Source of the DNA: Streptoalloteichus hindustanus
Lineage (GTDB): Bacteria > Actinomycetota > Actinomycetes > Mycobacteriales > Pseudonocardiaceae
NCBI RefSeq assembly: GCF_900129375.1
Contig: NZ_FQVN01000001.1
Coordinates: forward strand, 1 to 64,000
Direction of reading: 5' to 3'
DNA length: 64,000 nt
Position 1 is the stretch's first letter, and each line of letters starts with the position of its first letter. Positions 46,701-56,400 of this stretch are shown here, one piece after another. The translations under genes were made by a program, and so were the position numbers. The notes under the pieces were generated by a model that did not search any database, was not told the origin of the DNA, and saw only the letters and a program-made list of their open reading frames with translations.

Positions 46701-47042
46701 TCAGCCACCCCACTGCTGGGGCGGCGGTCCCGGCGGCTGCTGTCCCTGCGGGCCGGGCGGCGGCTGCTGGGGCGGATAGCCGGGCGGCGCCTGCGGCGAC
46801 CCGGCGGGCTGCCCCGGGTACTGCCCGGGAGCCTGGCCGTAGCCCGGCGGAGGGCCGTACCCGGCCGGCCCGTAGCCGGGCGGCACGCCGTGCCCCTGCG
46901 GGCCGTACCCCGGCTGCTGCCAGCCCTGGGGCGGCTGCTTCGGGCGGCGGGACCGCAGGACGACGACCAGGACGATCGTCAGCACGACGAGCAGGACGAA
47001 CCCGATGATCATCAAGAGCAGCGGGGTGACGGCCAGCCGCAC
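46701..47042 (-). CDS. Single-span membrane protein with Pro-Gly-Tyr/Gln-rich tail
   Basis: A 113-residue protein. One N-terminal membrane helix (VTPLLLMIIGFVLLVVLTIVLVVVL) is followed by SRRPK and about 80 residues of PGYGP/QPPG repeats. GTG 47042 with AGGAGG 8 bp upstream decides the start over upstream codons. The tail should be cytoplasmic if the basic stop-transfer rule holds. It lies 26 bp after glmM and may be co-transcribed. Proteins of this layout are common near type VII and cell-wall genes, and their function is not known. Confidence 0.75.
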   Translation of the reverse strand: MRLAVTPLLLMIIGFVLLVVLTIVLVVVLRSRRPKQPPQGWQQPGYGPQGHGVPPGYGPAGYGPPPGYGQAPGQYPGQPAGSPQAPPGYPPQQPPPGPQGQQPPGPPPQQWGG

Positions 47043-47068
47043 GGGGTGTACCTCCTGGGCCGTGGCGG

Positions 47069-48403
47069 TCAACGGACCGAGGAGACCACGCCGGCGAGCC
47101 GGTGGGCGACGGCCTCGGCGGCGTCCTGGCTCGGCGCCTCGACCATGACCCGCACCAGCTGCTCGGTCCCGGACGGGCGCAGCAGCACCCGGCCCTGACC
47201 GGCCAGCTCCGCCTCGACCGCGGCGACCGCCTCGGCCACGGACGGCGCGGTGACCACCGCCGCCTTGTCCGTGACGGGCACGTTCACCAGCACCTGCGGC
47301 AGCCGCCGCATCACGGCGGCCAGCTCGGCCAGCGACCGGCCGGTCGAGGCCATCCTGGCCATCAGCCGCATCGCGGTGAGCAGGCCGTCCCCGGTGGTGG
47401 CGTGCGCCGGCAGCACGACGTGGCCGGACTGCTCGCCGCCGAGCGTGAACCCGCCCGAGCGCAGCTCCTCCAGCACGTACCGGTCGCCCACGGCCGTGGT
47501 GCGCAGCGCGACGCCGTGCGCCCGCATGGCCAGGTGCAGCCCCAGGTTGCTCATCACGGTCGCGACCAGGGTGTCCCCGGCCAGCTCACCGGACTCCTTC
47601 ATGGCCAGGGCGAGCACGGCCATGATCTGGTCGCCGTCCACCGGGTCCCCGGCCGCGTCCACGGCGAGGCAGCGGTCGGCGTCGCCGTCGTGGGCGATGC
47701 CCAGGTCGGCCCCGTGCGCGACCACGGCCGCGCGGAGCTCGTCGAGGTGGGTCGACCCGCACCCGTCGTTGATGTTCACGCCGTCCGGGGTCGCGTGCAG
47801 CGCGACCACCTCGGCGCCCGCCCGCCGGTACGCCTCGGGGGCCGCGGTCGAGGCGGCGCCGTTCGCGCAGTCCACGACCACGCGCAGGCCGGTGAGCGGC
47901 TGCGGGACGGAGACCAGCAGGTGGTCGACGTACCGCCGGGTGGCGTCGGCGACGTCCCGCACCCGGCCGATACCGGCCCCGGTCGGCCGGGCGGTGGTGT
48001 CGGCGAGCCGCGCGGCGATCTCGTCCTCGACCGCGTCGGGCAGCTTGTGGCCGCCCGCGGCGAAGAGCTTGATCCCGTTGTCCGGCATCGGGTTGTGCGA
48101 GGCGGAGATCATCACGCCGAGGTCGGCGTCGAGCTGGCCGACCAGGAAGGCCACGGCCGGCGTGGGCAGCACGCCCACCCGCAGCACGTCGGCGCCGGCG
48201 GCGGCCAAGCCCGCGGTGACCGCGGCCTCCAGCATCTCGCCGCTGACCCGGGGATCACGCCCGACCACCGCCACCGGCCGGTGTGACCGGTCGCGTTCGC
48301 CCAGCACCCTCGCGGCCGCGGCCGCCACCGCGAGCGCGAGTTCCGGGGTCAGGTCGGCGTTGGCAAGGCCACGGACTCCGTCGGTGCCGAACAGGCGCGC
48401 CAT
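47069..48403 (-). CDS. glmM: Phosphoglucosamine mutase
   Basis: A 444-residue hexose-phosphate mutase that converts glucosamine-6-phosphate to the 1-phosphate. The phosphoserine loop is [14 protein letters not shown] (about residue 100), the Mg site is DGDADRC and the C-terminal phosphate loop is [12 protein letters not shown]. The N terminus [15 protein letters not shown] fixes the ATG at 48403. It lies after rplM-rpsI, from which it is separated by a terminator, as in M. tuberculosis. Confidence 0.96.
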   Translation of the reverse strand: MARLFGTDGVRGLANADLTPELALAVAAAAARVLGERDRSHRPVAVVGRDPRVSGEMLEAAVTAGLAAAGADVLRVGVLPTPAVAFLVGQLDADLGVMISASHNPMPDNGIKLFAAGGHKLPDAVEDEIAARLADTTARPTGAGIGRVRDVADATRRYVDHLLVSVPQPLTGLRVVVDCANGAASTAAPEAYRRAGAEVVALHATPDGVNINDGCGSTHLDELRAAVVAHGADLGIAHDGDADRCLAVDAAGDPVDGDQIMAVLALAMKESGELAGDTLVATVMSNLGLHLAMRAHGVALRTTAVGDRYVLEELRSGGFTLGGEQSGHVVLPAHATTGDGLLTAMRLMARMASTGRSLAELAAVMRRLPQVLVNVPVTDKAAVVTAPSVAEAVAAVEAELAGQGRVLLRPSGTEQLVRVMVEAPSQDAAEAVAHRLAGVVSSVR

Positions 48404-48481
48404 GGGTTGCGGGACCTCCTGCGAGACGACTGGGAGACGACTGCGAGAAGAAGCGGTGGAGACGAAAGTACGGCGAAAGCA

Positions 48482-48524
48482 CTACGGGAGCAGCCACCCG
48501 ACAGACGGATGACTGCTCCCGTAG
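48482..48524 (-). terminator. Terminator after rpsI
   Basis: Perfect 12-bp arms (48482-48493 and 48513-48524, CTACGGGAGCAG) with a 19-nt loop lie 35 bp beyond the rpsI stop. It separates the ribosomal protein operon from glmM. Confidence 0.7.
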
Positions 48525-48558
48525 GTTGTCCCACTCTGGCTCTCGCCGGGCGGGTTTG

Positions 48559-49062
48559 TCAGCGCTTGCTGTACTGCGGAGCCTTACGGGCCTTCTTCAG
48601 ACCGTACTTCTTCCGCTCCTTCGCCCGCGCGTCCCGGGTCAGGAAGCCGGCCTTCTTCAGCGCCGGGCGGTCGTCCTCGTCCAGGGCGACCAGCGCACGG
48701 GCGATGGCCAGCCGCAGCGCGCCGGCCTGACCGGTGATGCCGCCGCCGCGCAGGTTGGCGATCACGTCGTACTGCTCGACCCGCTCCACAGTCACCAGCG
48801 GCTCGCGGATGAGCTGCTGGTGCACCTTGCTCGGGAAGTAGGCGTCCAGCGCCTTGCCGTTGACCGTGAACTTGCCGGTGCCCGGAACGAGCCGGACCCG
48901 CACCACGGCCTCCTTGCGGCGGCCGACGGTCTGGACGGGCTTGTCGCTCACGACCGGCGCGCTGTACTCGGCCACCGGGGCGGCCTCAGCGGCCTCAGCG
49001 GTCTCGACGGTCTCGGCGATCTCAGGAGTGGTCACGCTCTGGTCCTCAGGTGCGTCGGTCAC
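48559..49062 (-). CDS. rpsI: 30S ribosomal protein S9
   Basis: A 167-residue S9. The conserved part starts at residue 45 ([20 protein letters not shown]) and ends in the invariant APQYSKR. It has an acidic Ala/Glu-rich N-terminal extension of about 44 residues ([17 protein letters not shown]), as in other actinobacteria. GTG 49062 overlaps the rplM stop by 4 bp, so both proteins are coupled. Confidence 0.97.
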   Translation of the reverse strand: MTDAPEDQSVTTPEIAETVETAEAAEAAPVAEYSAPVVSDKPVQTVGRRKEAVVRVRLVPGTGKFTVNGKALDAYFPSKVHQQLIREPLVTVERVEQYDVIANLRGGGITGQAGALRLAIARALVALDEDDRPALKKAGFLTRDARAKERKKYGLKKARKAPQYSKR

Positions 49063-49502
49063 TGGGCAACCTTGGTGATCTCGAAGGGCTTCGGCTGCTG
49101 GGCGGCGTGCGGGTGCTCGGCGCCCGCGTACACCTTCAGCTTGCGGCCCATGGCGCGGCCCAGCTTGTTCTTCGGCAGCATGCCCTTGACGGCCTTCTCG
49201 ACCAGCCGCTCGGGGTGCTTGTCCAGCATCTCGCCGAACGAGCGCTTCTTCAGACCGCCCGGGTGACCGCTGTGGCGGTACACGAACTCCTGGTCGCGCT
49301 TGTTGCCGGTCAGGGCGACCTTGTCGGCGTTGACAATGATGACGAAGTCACCCGTGTCGACGTGCGGGGCGTAGGTCGGCTTGTGCTTACCGCGCAGCAG
49401 CGTGGCGGCCTGGGTGGCAAGCCGGCCGAGCACCACGTCCTGCGCGTCGATGACGTGCCAGGCGCGCTCAACCTCGCCGGGCTTCGGGCTGTACGTGCGC
49501 AC
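49059..49502 (-). CDS. rplM: 50S ribosomal protein L13
   Basis: A 147-residue L13, complete, from [20 protein letters not shown] to the end with [12 protein letters not shown]. The segments [22 protein letters not shown] and [23 protein letters not shown] are family marks. It is first gene of rplM-rpsI. About 500 bp of non-coding sequence lie upstream and hold its promoter and leader. Confidence 0.97.
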   Translation of the reverse strand: MRTYSPKPGEVERAWHVIDAQDVVLGRLATQAATLLRGKHKPTYAPHVDTGDFVIIVNADKVALTGNKRDQEFVYRHSGHPGGLKKRSFGEMLDKHPERLVEKAVKGMLPKNKLGRAMGRKLKVYAGAEHPHAAQQPKPFEITKVAQ

Positions 49503-49998
49503 GGATCTACCTCGTCGTCACTCGCGTCGGGAAGTTGTCACGGCGGTCACCTCGGCACGGAACGGCGGAACCGCTCGACCTCGGGGCATACGCGGCCACG
49601 TGCCGCACACCGCACAACAGCAGGAGAAGATACCCGCCCACCAGAGGCGGGGTCAAAACGGGGGTCGCCAACCAGGGCCCGGCCGGCCCGTTCGGGGCGT
49701 GCGAACACGCGCCTCGCGAACCGCGACGGGCCCTGCGCGACCACCGGGGCGGCCGCGGGAACCCCCACCCCGGGTGGCGCCCGGGGCGTCTCCACCGTAC
49801 CGGGTCATCCCGGCGCACGGCAGGTCTCACCGAACGGGTGAGAACGGGTGGCGGCGGGCACGCGGACGGGGCCGGCGACGCGACGCGCGCGCACGTGTCC
49901 GGCCTCACGCCCAGACCCCGGTCGACCTCCCGTCGACCGAGCGGCGGAGATCATACTTCGCGCCGGCCCGACGCCGGGGAGGGGGCGGGTCGCGGACG
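49503..49998. other. Non-coding region upstream of rplM
   Basis: About 500 bp. It should contain the rplM promoter, with a leader of unknown length. No open frame looks real on either strand; the products are Arg/Pro/Thr-rich. No clear L13-type leader structure could be identified by eye. Confidence 0.55.
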
Positions 49999-50035
49999 CG
50001 AAGACCCCGGGGTCGGTCCGACCCCGGGGTCTTCG
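49999..50035 (-). terminator. Terminator downstream of the esx genes
   Basis: Perfect 18-bp arms (49999-50016 and 50018-50035) centre on one base, giving a very stable hairpin with core GACCCCGGGGTC. It lies 26 bp past the stop of the last esx gene and shields rplM from read-through. Confidence 0.8.
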
Positions 50036-50060
50036 GGCGGTGGTTCGGCGAGCCGAGGGC

Positions 50061-50348
50061 TCAGCCGCCCCAGCGGGAGGCGTTCTTGCGCTCCGCGTCC
50101 TGGTACTGCTCCAGGGCGTGGCCCACGGCGATGCCGATCTGGTTCAGCACCTGCTTGAGGTCGGCGGCGGCCTCGTCCCACTTGCGCTGGTGCTCGTTGT
50201 AGGAGGCGGCGGCCTCGCCGTCCCAGGTGGACACCAGCGGCTGGAGGCGCGACTTCAGGTTCTCCAGCTGGCCCTCGATCTTGTTGGCCGTGCTGCTGAT
50301 GTCGCCCTGCGCCTGGGACAGCGCACCGAAAGTAACCTTGATCTCCAT
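50061..50348 (-). CDS. esxT: WXG100 protein EsxT
   Basis: A 95-residue ESAT-6-like protein: two helices joined by the WDG turn (STWDGEAAASYN), with the secretion signal Y-x-x-x-E near the end (YQDAE). It lies directly before rplM, as esxT (Rv3444c) does in ESX-4 of M. tuberculosis. It should form a heterodimer with the EsxU-like protein encoded 70 bp upstream and be exported by the EccC ATPase. Confidence 0.9.
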   Translation of the reverse strand: MEIKVTFGALSQAQGDISSTANKIEGQLENLKSRLQPLVSTWDGEAAASYNEHQRKWDEAAADLKQVLNQIGIAVGHALEQYQDAERKNASRWGG

Positions 50349-50417
50349 CGAAATGCCTTTCTACGTCCGAAGAGTGGGTGACGGGATGCGGTCAGGCGGG
50401 CCGACCGGTGCGCTGGA

Positions 50418-50738
50418 TCAGGCCTCGCCGCCGAGGGCGCCCAGGATCGAGTTCATGGAGGACGCCTGCTCCTCCTCCTGGCGCAGGTACTCCTGCGAGG
50501 AGGCGCCCATCATGTCGGCGATGTCGCTCAGGGCGGTGTTGAGCTTGTCGGCGTCGTGCTGCCACCGCTCGATCAGCTTGTGGAACGCGGCCGCGGCGTC
50601 GCCCTTCCAGGCGGCGGCCAGCGGCTCGATCTGACCGCGGAGGCTGCTCAGCGAGGTCTGGATGTCGCTGTTGGTGTTCAGGACGTCCACGCCCGCCTGG
50701 CGCATCGTCTCCGAGTCGGTGGTGTAGGAACCGGCCAT
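50418..50738 (-). CDS. esxU: WXG100 protein EsxU
   Basis: A 106-residue ESAT-6-like protein. The turn is WKG (AAAWKGDAAAAF), and the C terminus carries a Y-x-x-x-E signal (YLRQE) followed by an acidic helix. Position and order match esxU (Rv3445c) of ESX-4. Together with EsxT it is the expected core substrate pair. Confidence 0.88.
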   Translation of the reverse strand: MAGSYTTDSETMRQAGVDVLNTNSDIQTSLSSLRGQIEPLAAAWKGDAAAAFHKLIERWQHDADKLNTALSDIADMMGASSQEYLRQEEEQASSMNSILGALGGEA

Positions 50739-50908
50739 CTCGTGGGCCCCCTTGTCTCGTTCGTCCTCGTTGTCCGCGCTTCTCGCCGCTTCTCGCCGCT
50801 CGTCCCGGACAACACTGCGACGCAGAGGTTGCCAGTCCCGGTTCCCACCCCGGCGGTGTTTTTCCCAAGTAGTTGCGCACGGGAACGCGCGGGAGAGGGA
50901 ACCGCGAC

Positions 50909-51304
50909 TCAGTAGAGGATTCGCTCTTGTGAAAAGTCCTCGTCATCGTCGGTGCGGCCGTCGCGACGACGGTTCCGCGGCGGTTCCCCGGTGTTCCCCG
51001 AACCGGTGTCTTTCTTTTGCACCAGGGAATGTTCGGAGAGGAGTTCCGCCCCCTGAGGGAGCTGTTCCACCGGAAGTCGGCGGTCCACCCGGAACCCGGT
51101 GGCCGCCGTTCGGAGCCGGTCGGGGGTGAGCTCCTCCCGCCGCACCGGAGCCGCGCCGCGCCGCACCCGGTCGGCGAGCTCGCCGGTGGCCCGCCGGAAG
51201 GCGGCGTTCCGGTCCCCCGCCTCGCCGACCGCCCTGCGGCCGCGGTCGACGGCCGCGTCCACCGCCGAGCGGAACCTCCGCACCGCGTCGTCCACTTCGG
51301 ACAT
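50909..51304 (-). CDS. Small charged protein with acidic C-terminal tag, in the ESX-4 locus
   Basis: A 131-residue protein. The first 85 residues are Arg/Ala/Asp-rich helix (VDDAVRRFRSAVDAAVDRGR); the C terminus is disordered, basic, then acidic, and ends DDDEDFSQERILY. The same kind of ending closes the protein at 42473-42910. ATG 51304 is preceded by GGGGGG; the frame is open upstream only as a shadow of the next gene. It lies between the Hsp70-Rv3446c gene and esxU. No known family. Confidence 0.75.
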   Translation of the reverse strand: MSEVDDAVRRFRSAVDAAVDRGRRAVGEAGDRNAAFRRATGELADRVRRGAAPVRREELTPDRLRTAATGFRVDRRLPVEQLPQGAELLSEHSLVQKKDTGSGNTGEPPRNRRRDGRTDDDEDFSQERILY

Positions 51305-51363
51305 TCGCGTCCCCCCTCGCCCCGTGGTCGCCGGTTCCCGTCGCCCGGGGCCGGCCGCCCGTC

Positions 51364-53322
51364 TCAGCCGGTGATGCCCATCGTCCGCACGACCTGGTCG
51401 CACGCGGCGGCCACCCGCGCCCGGCCGCCCTCGGTGTACTGGCAGCCGACCGCGACCTGCGCCGTGCCATGGAACAGCACGTACCAGTCCACAGTGGTCG
51501 TCTCCCTGCGCTGCCGGTAGTAGACAACGTCCCTGCCGGCGAAGCTCGCCTTCTCCTGGAAGCCGGAGAACCCCCGGCCGGCCATCCGGTCGTACTCGGC
51601 CCGGAGCTGGCGCAGCGCCCGGTCCCGGTCCGCGCCGCTGTCGTAGTTGAGCTTGAACTCCTGCACCGCGATCAGGTCGGTGTCCACGGCGGCGTCGGTC
51701 GGCTTGACCTGCACCTTGCGCTGGCTGGCGTCGCCACCGTTCTGCTCCCAGTCGGCCGGCACCCGGAACCGGTAGTCGTACTGGGCGATCTCGCGCCCCT
51801 GCGCCTCCTGCGCGTGCGGGCGCTGCTCCTCGCCCTGTCCGGTCAGCGCCACGCCCACCCCGACGGCGACCGCCACCACCAGCGCCACAGCGCCGCCGAC
51901 CAGCAGCGGCGTGCGGCGGCGCGACTTCGTCGCCGTCGCCGTCGCCGTCGCCGTCGGCGCGGGGGCGGGCAGGCCCGGCGCGGGCACGCCGAAACCCCCC
52001 GGCGGGGTGAACCCGGCGGGTGGCGTGGCCGCCCCTGGCCGGGGCGCTGGCGCCGCGAAACCACCCGACGGGGGGAAGTGACCACGCGGCGGGGGCGCGG
52101 CCACCCCGGCCGCCGGAACCGGGCCGGTCTGCGCGGTGTGGACGCCCTGGGCGGGATGGGCGGCGTGGCCCGCGCCCAGCGCGGCGGGCGGCAGCCCCGC
52201 CGTGCGGTCGGGGTCCCTGGTCACCGCCCGCAGGGCGCCCCGCGCGACGACGGTCTCCGGCTGGTCCAGGGTGATCGGCATCAGCCCGGTGCGCTCGTAG
52301 ACCAGGCGCGACACCAGCGGAATGCGGCTCGACCCGCCGACGAGGAACACCCCGGCGAGCTGCTGGGGCGTCAGCCCGGCGTCCCGCACCGTCGCGACCA
52401 CCAGCTCGGCGGCGCGGGCGAGGGGGTGCGCGATGAGACCCTCCAGGTCGGCCCGGGTGACGTGGGCGTCCGGGAAGGGCGGCGGCATGGGCACGTCCGT
52501 GTAGGCGTGCCGGGACAGCGTCTCCTTGGCGCCCCGCACGTCCTGGCGCAGCACGCGGCGGCGCCGGCGGTCGGCGAGGTCGCGCCCCTCGACCAGCCGG
52601 CGCCACGCCTCCTGGTCGGCGCCGGCCACCAGCCCGCCGACGTGCTCCAGCAGGGCCTGGTCCACGTCGGCCCCGCCGAACGTGGGGTCGCCCCGGGTGG
52701 CGAGCACCTGGAAGACCGGGACCTGCGCGGCGGGGTCGTGCGCCGAGGGCGCGCTCTGCCGGCGCACCACGCTGCAGTCGACCGTGCCGCCGCCGAGGTC
52801 GAGCACGGCCAGCGCCGAGCCGTCGGCCATGCCGTGGCCGGCCGAGTGGAACACCGCCGCCGCGACCGGCTCGGGCACGAGCACGATCTCGGCGGCCAGC
52901 CCGGCGGCGGCCTGCCGCAGGACCTGGGTGCGCACCGCGCCCCAGTCCGCGGGGTGCGTCAGCACCAGCAGGTCGACGGGCGCGCCCCCGGCGACCCGCC
53001 TGGCCTCCCCCACCGCGCGGGAGAGCACGACCCGGACGACGTCCCTGACCGGCAGCACGGTGTTGCCGAGCAGCAGCTCGCCCTCGTCGATCCGCCGCTT
53101 CGGGTGCGGCTCGTACCGGGACGGGTCGACGGCCGCCTGGCGCTCCGCCTCGTGCCCGACGAACACCGTGCCGTCGGCCGCGGCGAACACCGCGGAGGGC
53201 ACCAGTGGCTGCCCGTCCACCACGACCACCTGCGGCTCGCTGCCGCCGCCGCCCTGGTCTCCCGTGGTCACCGCGGTGCAGGTGCTCGACGTGCCGAAGT
53301 CGATCGCGACGTGCAGGGTCAC
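51364..53322 (-). CDS. Type VII secretion-associated protein: Hsp70-like domain fused to Rv3446c-family domain
   Basis: A 652-residue protein. The N-terminal 370 residues are a full Hsp70-type nucleotide-binding domain (VAIDFGTSSTCTAV, LAVLDLGGGTVDCSV, GVFLVGGSSRIPLV). A Pro/Gly-rich linker of about 70 residues, one membrane helix (PLLVGGAVALVVAVAVGVGVAL) and a C-terminal domain of about 150 residues (YDYRFRVPADWEQ ... VAVGCQYTEGG) follow. The last matches the Rv3446c family found in ESX-4 loci, and Rv3446c sits at the same place. There is no Hsp70 peptide-binding domain. It may gate or energise the secretion machine (inference). GTG 53322. Confidence 0.85.
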   Translation of the reverse strand: MTLHVAIDFGTSSTCTAVTTGDQGGGGSEPQVVVVDGQPLVPSAVFAAADGTVFVGHEAERQAAVDPSRYEPHPKRRIDEGELLLGNTVLPVRDVVRVVLSRAVGEARRVAGGAPVDLLVLTHPADWGAVRTQVLRQAAAGLAAEIVLVPEPVAAAVFHSAGHGMADGSALAVLDLGGGTVDCSVVRRQSAPSAHDPAAQVPVFQVLATRGDPTFGGADVDQALLEHVGGLVAGADQEAWRRLVEGRDLADRRRRRVLRQDVRGAKETLSRHAYTDVPMPPPFPDAHVTRADLEGLIAHPLARAAELVVATVRDAGLTPQQLAGVFLVGGSSRIPLVSRLVYERTGLMPITLDQPETVVARGALRAVTRDPDRTAGLPPAALGAGHAAHPAQGVHTAQTGPVPAAGVAAPPPRGHFPPSGGFAAPAPRPGAATPPAGFTPPGGFGVPAPGLPAPAPTATATATATKSRRRTPLLVGGAVALVVAVAVGVGVALTGQGEEQRPHAQEAQGREIAQYDYRFRVPADWEQNGGDASQRKVQVKPTDAAVDTDLIAVQEFKLNYDSGADRDRALRQLRAEYDRMAGRGFSGFQEKASFAGRDVVYYRQRRETTTVDWYVLFHGTAQVAVGCQYTEGGRARVAAACDQVVRTMGITG

Positions 53323-53353
53323 CCGCTCACCTTCTCACTGGCGTCGGACGAGA

Positions 53354-53383
53354 AGGACGCCCGGACCGGGGTCCGGGCGTCCT
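53354..53383 (-). terminator. Hairpin between eccC and the Hsp70-Rv3446c gene
   Basis: 14-bp arms (53354-53367 and 53370-53383, AGGACGCCCGGACC) meet almost without loop. It lies about 70 bp past the eccC stop and before the next start, so eccC may be partly separated in transcription from the esx genes. Confidence 0.55.
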
Positions 53384-53451
53384 GGGACACGAGCGGGGCG
53401 CGCGGTCGGGGGCGGCGCACGCGGCGCGGCCCGCCCCCGACCCGCCCGCCG

Positions 53452-56400
53452 TCACTCCGCGGGGATGTGCGCGATCTGGACCAGCCGGTTGCCGCCCTTG
53501 CGGGCGACCAGGGTGCCCCGGCCCGGCGGCATGGCCGAGGGCTTGACGTTGCCGATCAGGTTGCCCTCGTCCTTGCTGCCGCTCATCACGATGCCCGGGG
53601 CCGAGCCCTCGCGCAGCTTCCCGATGATCGGGTCGCTGAACGCCGCCCTGCTGGCGCCGCCGGAGTTGCGCATCACCACGAAGTGCAGACCGATGTCCCT
53701 GGCCTGCGGCAGGAACTCGGCCAGCGGGGCCAGCGGGTTGGCGTGCGGGCTCGGCGCGACCAGGTCGTAGTCGTCGACGATGAAGAACAGGTCGGGGCCC
53801 TTCCACCAGGACCGGTTCTTCAGCTGCTCCTGGGTCACGTCCGGGCCGGGCAGCCGTCGGGTCATCGCCGTCTTGACATCGTTGATCACCGCCTGGAGCT
53901 GCTGCGACGACGCCGCGTAGGTGAGCACGTGGTCCGGCGGCAGGAAGCCCAGCATGCTGCGCCGGTAGTCGACCAGGATGATCCTGGCCTCCTGCGGCGA
54001 GTAGCGGTCGACGATGCCCCTGGCCACCACCCGCAGCAGGGTGGACTTGCCGGCCTCGGTCTCGGCGAAGCCGAAGAAGTGCGGGTCCTGGGCGAAGTCC
54101 AGGTAGACCGGGGCCAGCTCGTCCTCGTTGACGCCGATCGGCACCAGCTTCGGGTTCGGCTGCTGCTGGGGGGTCGGGAGCTGCTCGTAGGGCAGCACCG
54201 CCGGCAGCATCCTGACCTGCGGCGCCCGCGGGCCGCGCCAGGAGGCGTTGATCTTCTGGGCGGCGTCGTGGATGCCCTCGCCGACCCGGTCGACCAGGAC
54301 CTCCCACCGCTGCTCCGGCGTCATGTCCGCGGTGACCCGCTCGCCGCTGTCCACCCGGGGCAGCGCGACCAGGAAGTGCAGCTTGTCCCGCGACAGGCCG
54401 CGGCCCGGCCGGTTCTGCGGCACGTTCACCGCGACCTTGCGGTCCACGTCGGACTCGCTCGTGTCACCGAGCCGCAGCTCGAAGCGCGTGCCCAGCATGT
54501 CCTTGAGCGCCGGCCGGATCTCGGCCCACCGGTTGGCGGTCAGCACGACGTGCACGCCGTAGGACAGACCCGAGGTCGCCATGTTGACGATCTGCTGCTC
54601 CAGCAGGTCGAACTCCTGCTTGAACGCGAGCCAGCCGTCGATCAGCAGGAACACGTCGCCGTAGGGGTCGTCCTTGATCTCGCCGCGCCGCTTGCGGTTG
54701 CGGAACTCGGTCATCGAGTCGATGCCCAGGTTCCGGAACCGCTGCTCGCGCTCGATCATCAGCGTGTTCAGCTCGGCGATGGTCCGCCGCACCAGGTCGG
54801 GGTCGAGCTTGCCGCCGACCGAGCCGACGTGCGGCAGGCCCTGCAGCGACATCAGCGCGCCACCACCGAAGTCGATGCAGTAGAACTGCGCCTCCTGCGG
54901 GGTGTGCGTCAGCGCCATCGACGTGACCAGCGTCCGCAGCAGCATCGACTTGCCCGACTGCGGGCCGCCGACGACGGCCATGTGGCCCGCGCCGCCGGAC
55001 AGGTCCGCCCACAGCACCGCCTGCCGCTGCTCGTAGGGCCGGTCCTCCAGTCCGATGGGGACGGTCAGCCGGCCGTTGTGCTGGAACCCGGGCGCGCTGA
55101 GCCCCCGGTCCTCGGTGGGCGCCAGCGGCGGCAGCAGGGCGTCCAGCGTGGGCGGCTCCTCCAGCGGCGGCAGCCACACCTGGTGCGCCGGCGGGCCCTG
55201 GCGCAGCGTGCGCCGGACGAAGATCTCCAGCTCGCTGGGCTCGGCCGAGTCGTCCTTTTTCTTCTCGGCGGCCTTCGGCTCCTCCCTGGGCTTCTCCGGC
55301 TCCTTGGGGATCGGGATGAAGTCCGGGACGAAGTACTTCGGCCGGCGGTCGCCGCTGATCGGCGCCGCGGTCTGCACGGCCTGCATGCCCGGCGGCCGGT
55401 ACGGGCCGGACACGTAGCACGCCTTGAACCGGGTCTTCTCGTTGTTGAAGACCAGGTACCCGGAGCCCGGGATCGGCGGCAGGTCGGCGGCGTCCGGGAT
55501 GCCGATGGCGGCCCGGGAGTCCGCGGCGCTGAACGTCTTCAGGCCGAGCCGGTAGGACAGGTGCGTCTCCAGGCCGCGCAGCTTGCCCTCCTCCACCCGC
55601 TGCGAGGCGAGCAGGAGGTGGATCTGCAGCGACCGGCCCAGCCGGCCGATGGCGACGAACAGGTCGATGAAGTCCGGCTTGGCGCTGAGCAGCTCGGAGA
55701 ACTCGTCGATGACGATCCACAGCGCCGGCATCGGCGGCAGGTCCTCGCCGCGCTCGCGGGCCTTCTCGTAGTCCCAGACGTTCTTGAAGTTGCCGCTGTC
55801 GGCCAGCACCTGCTGGCGCCGGGCCATCTCGCCGGCCAGCGCGTCGCGCATCCGGTCGACCAGGGTCAGGTCGGAGCCCAGGTTGGTGATGACCGCGGAG
55901 ACGTGCGGGGCGTCGTCGAACCCGAGGAACGTCGCGCCACCCTTGAAGTCGACCAGCACCAGGTTCAGCGCCGCCGACGAGTGGGTGGCCATCATGGCCA
56001 GCACCAGGGTCCGGAGGAACTCGGACTTGCCGGAGCCGGTGGCGCCGATGCACAGGCCGTGCGGGCCCATGCCGCCCATGGCGGTCTCCTTGATGTCCAG
56101 CTCGACCGGCTCGCCGTGCTCGCCGACGCCGAAGGCGACCTTGTACTTCTCGCTGTTCGGCCGGGGCCGCCACGCCTGGGCCAGGTCGAAGGTCATCGGG
56201 TCGCCCAGCCCGAGCAGCTCGAACAGGCCGACGTTGGAGGTCAGCAGCGGCTGGTCCTCCGGCTCCGCGCTGCCGCCCTGGGCGGTCGCGACCCGCCACG
56301 GGGAGAGCTTGCGCGCCAGCGACTCGGCCTCGACCGCGCTCAGCCCGTCCGCCGTGCCGAACCACTCGACGCCGCCACCGGTGCGGGCGCCCAGCCGGTC

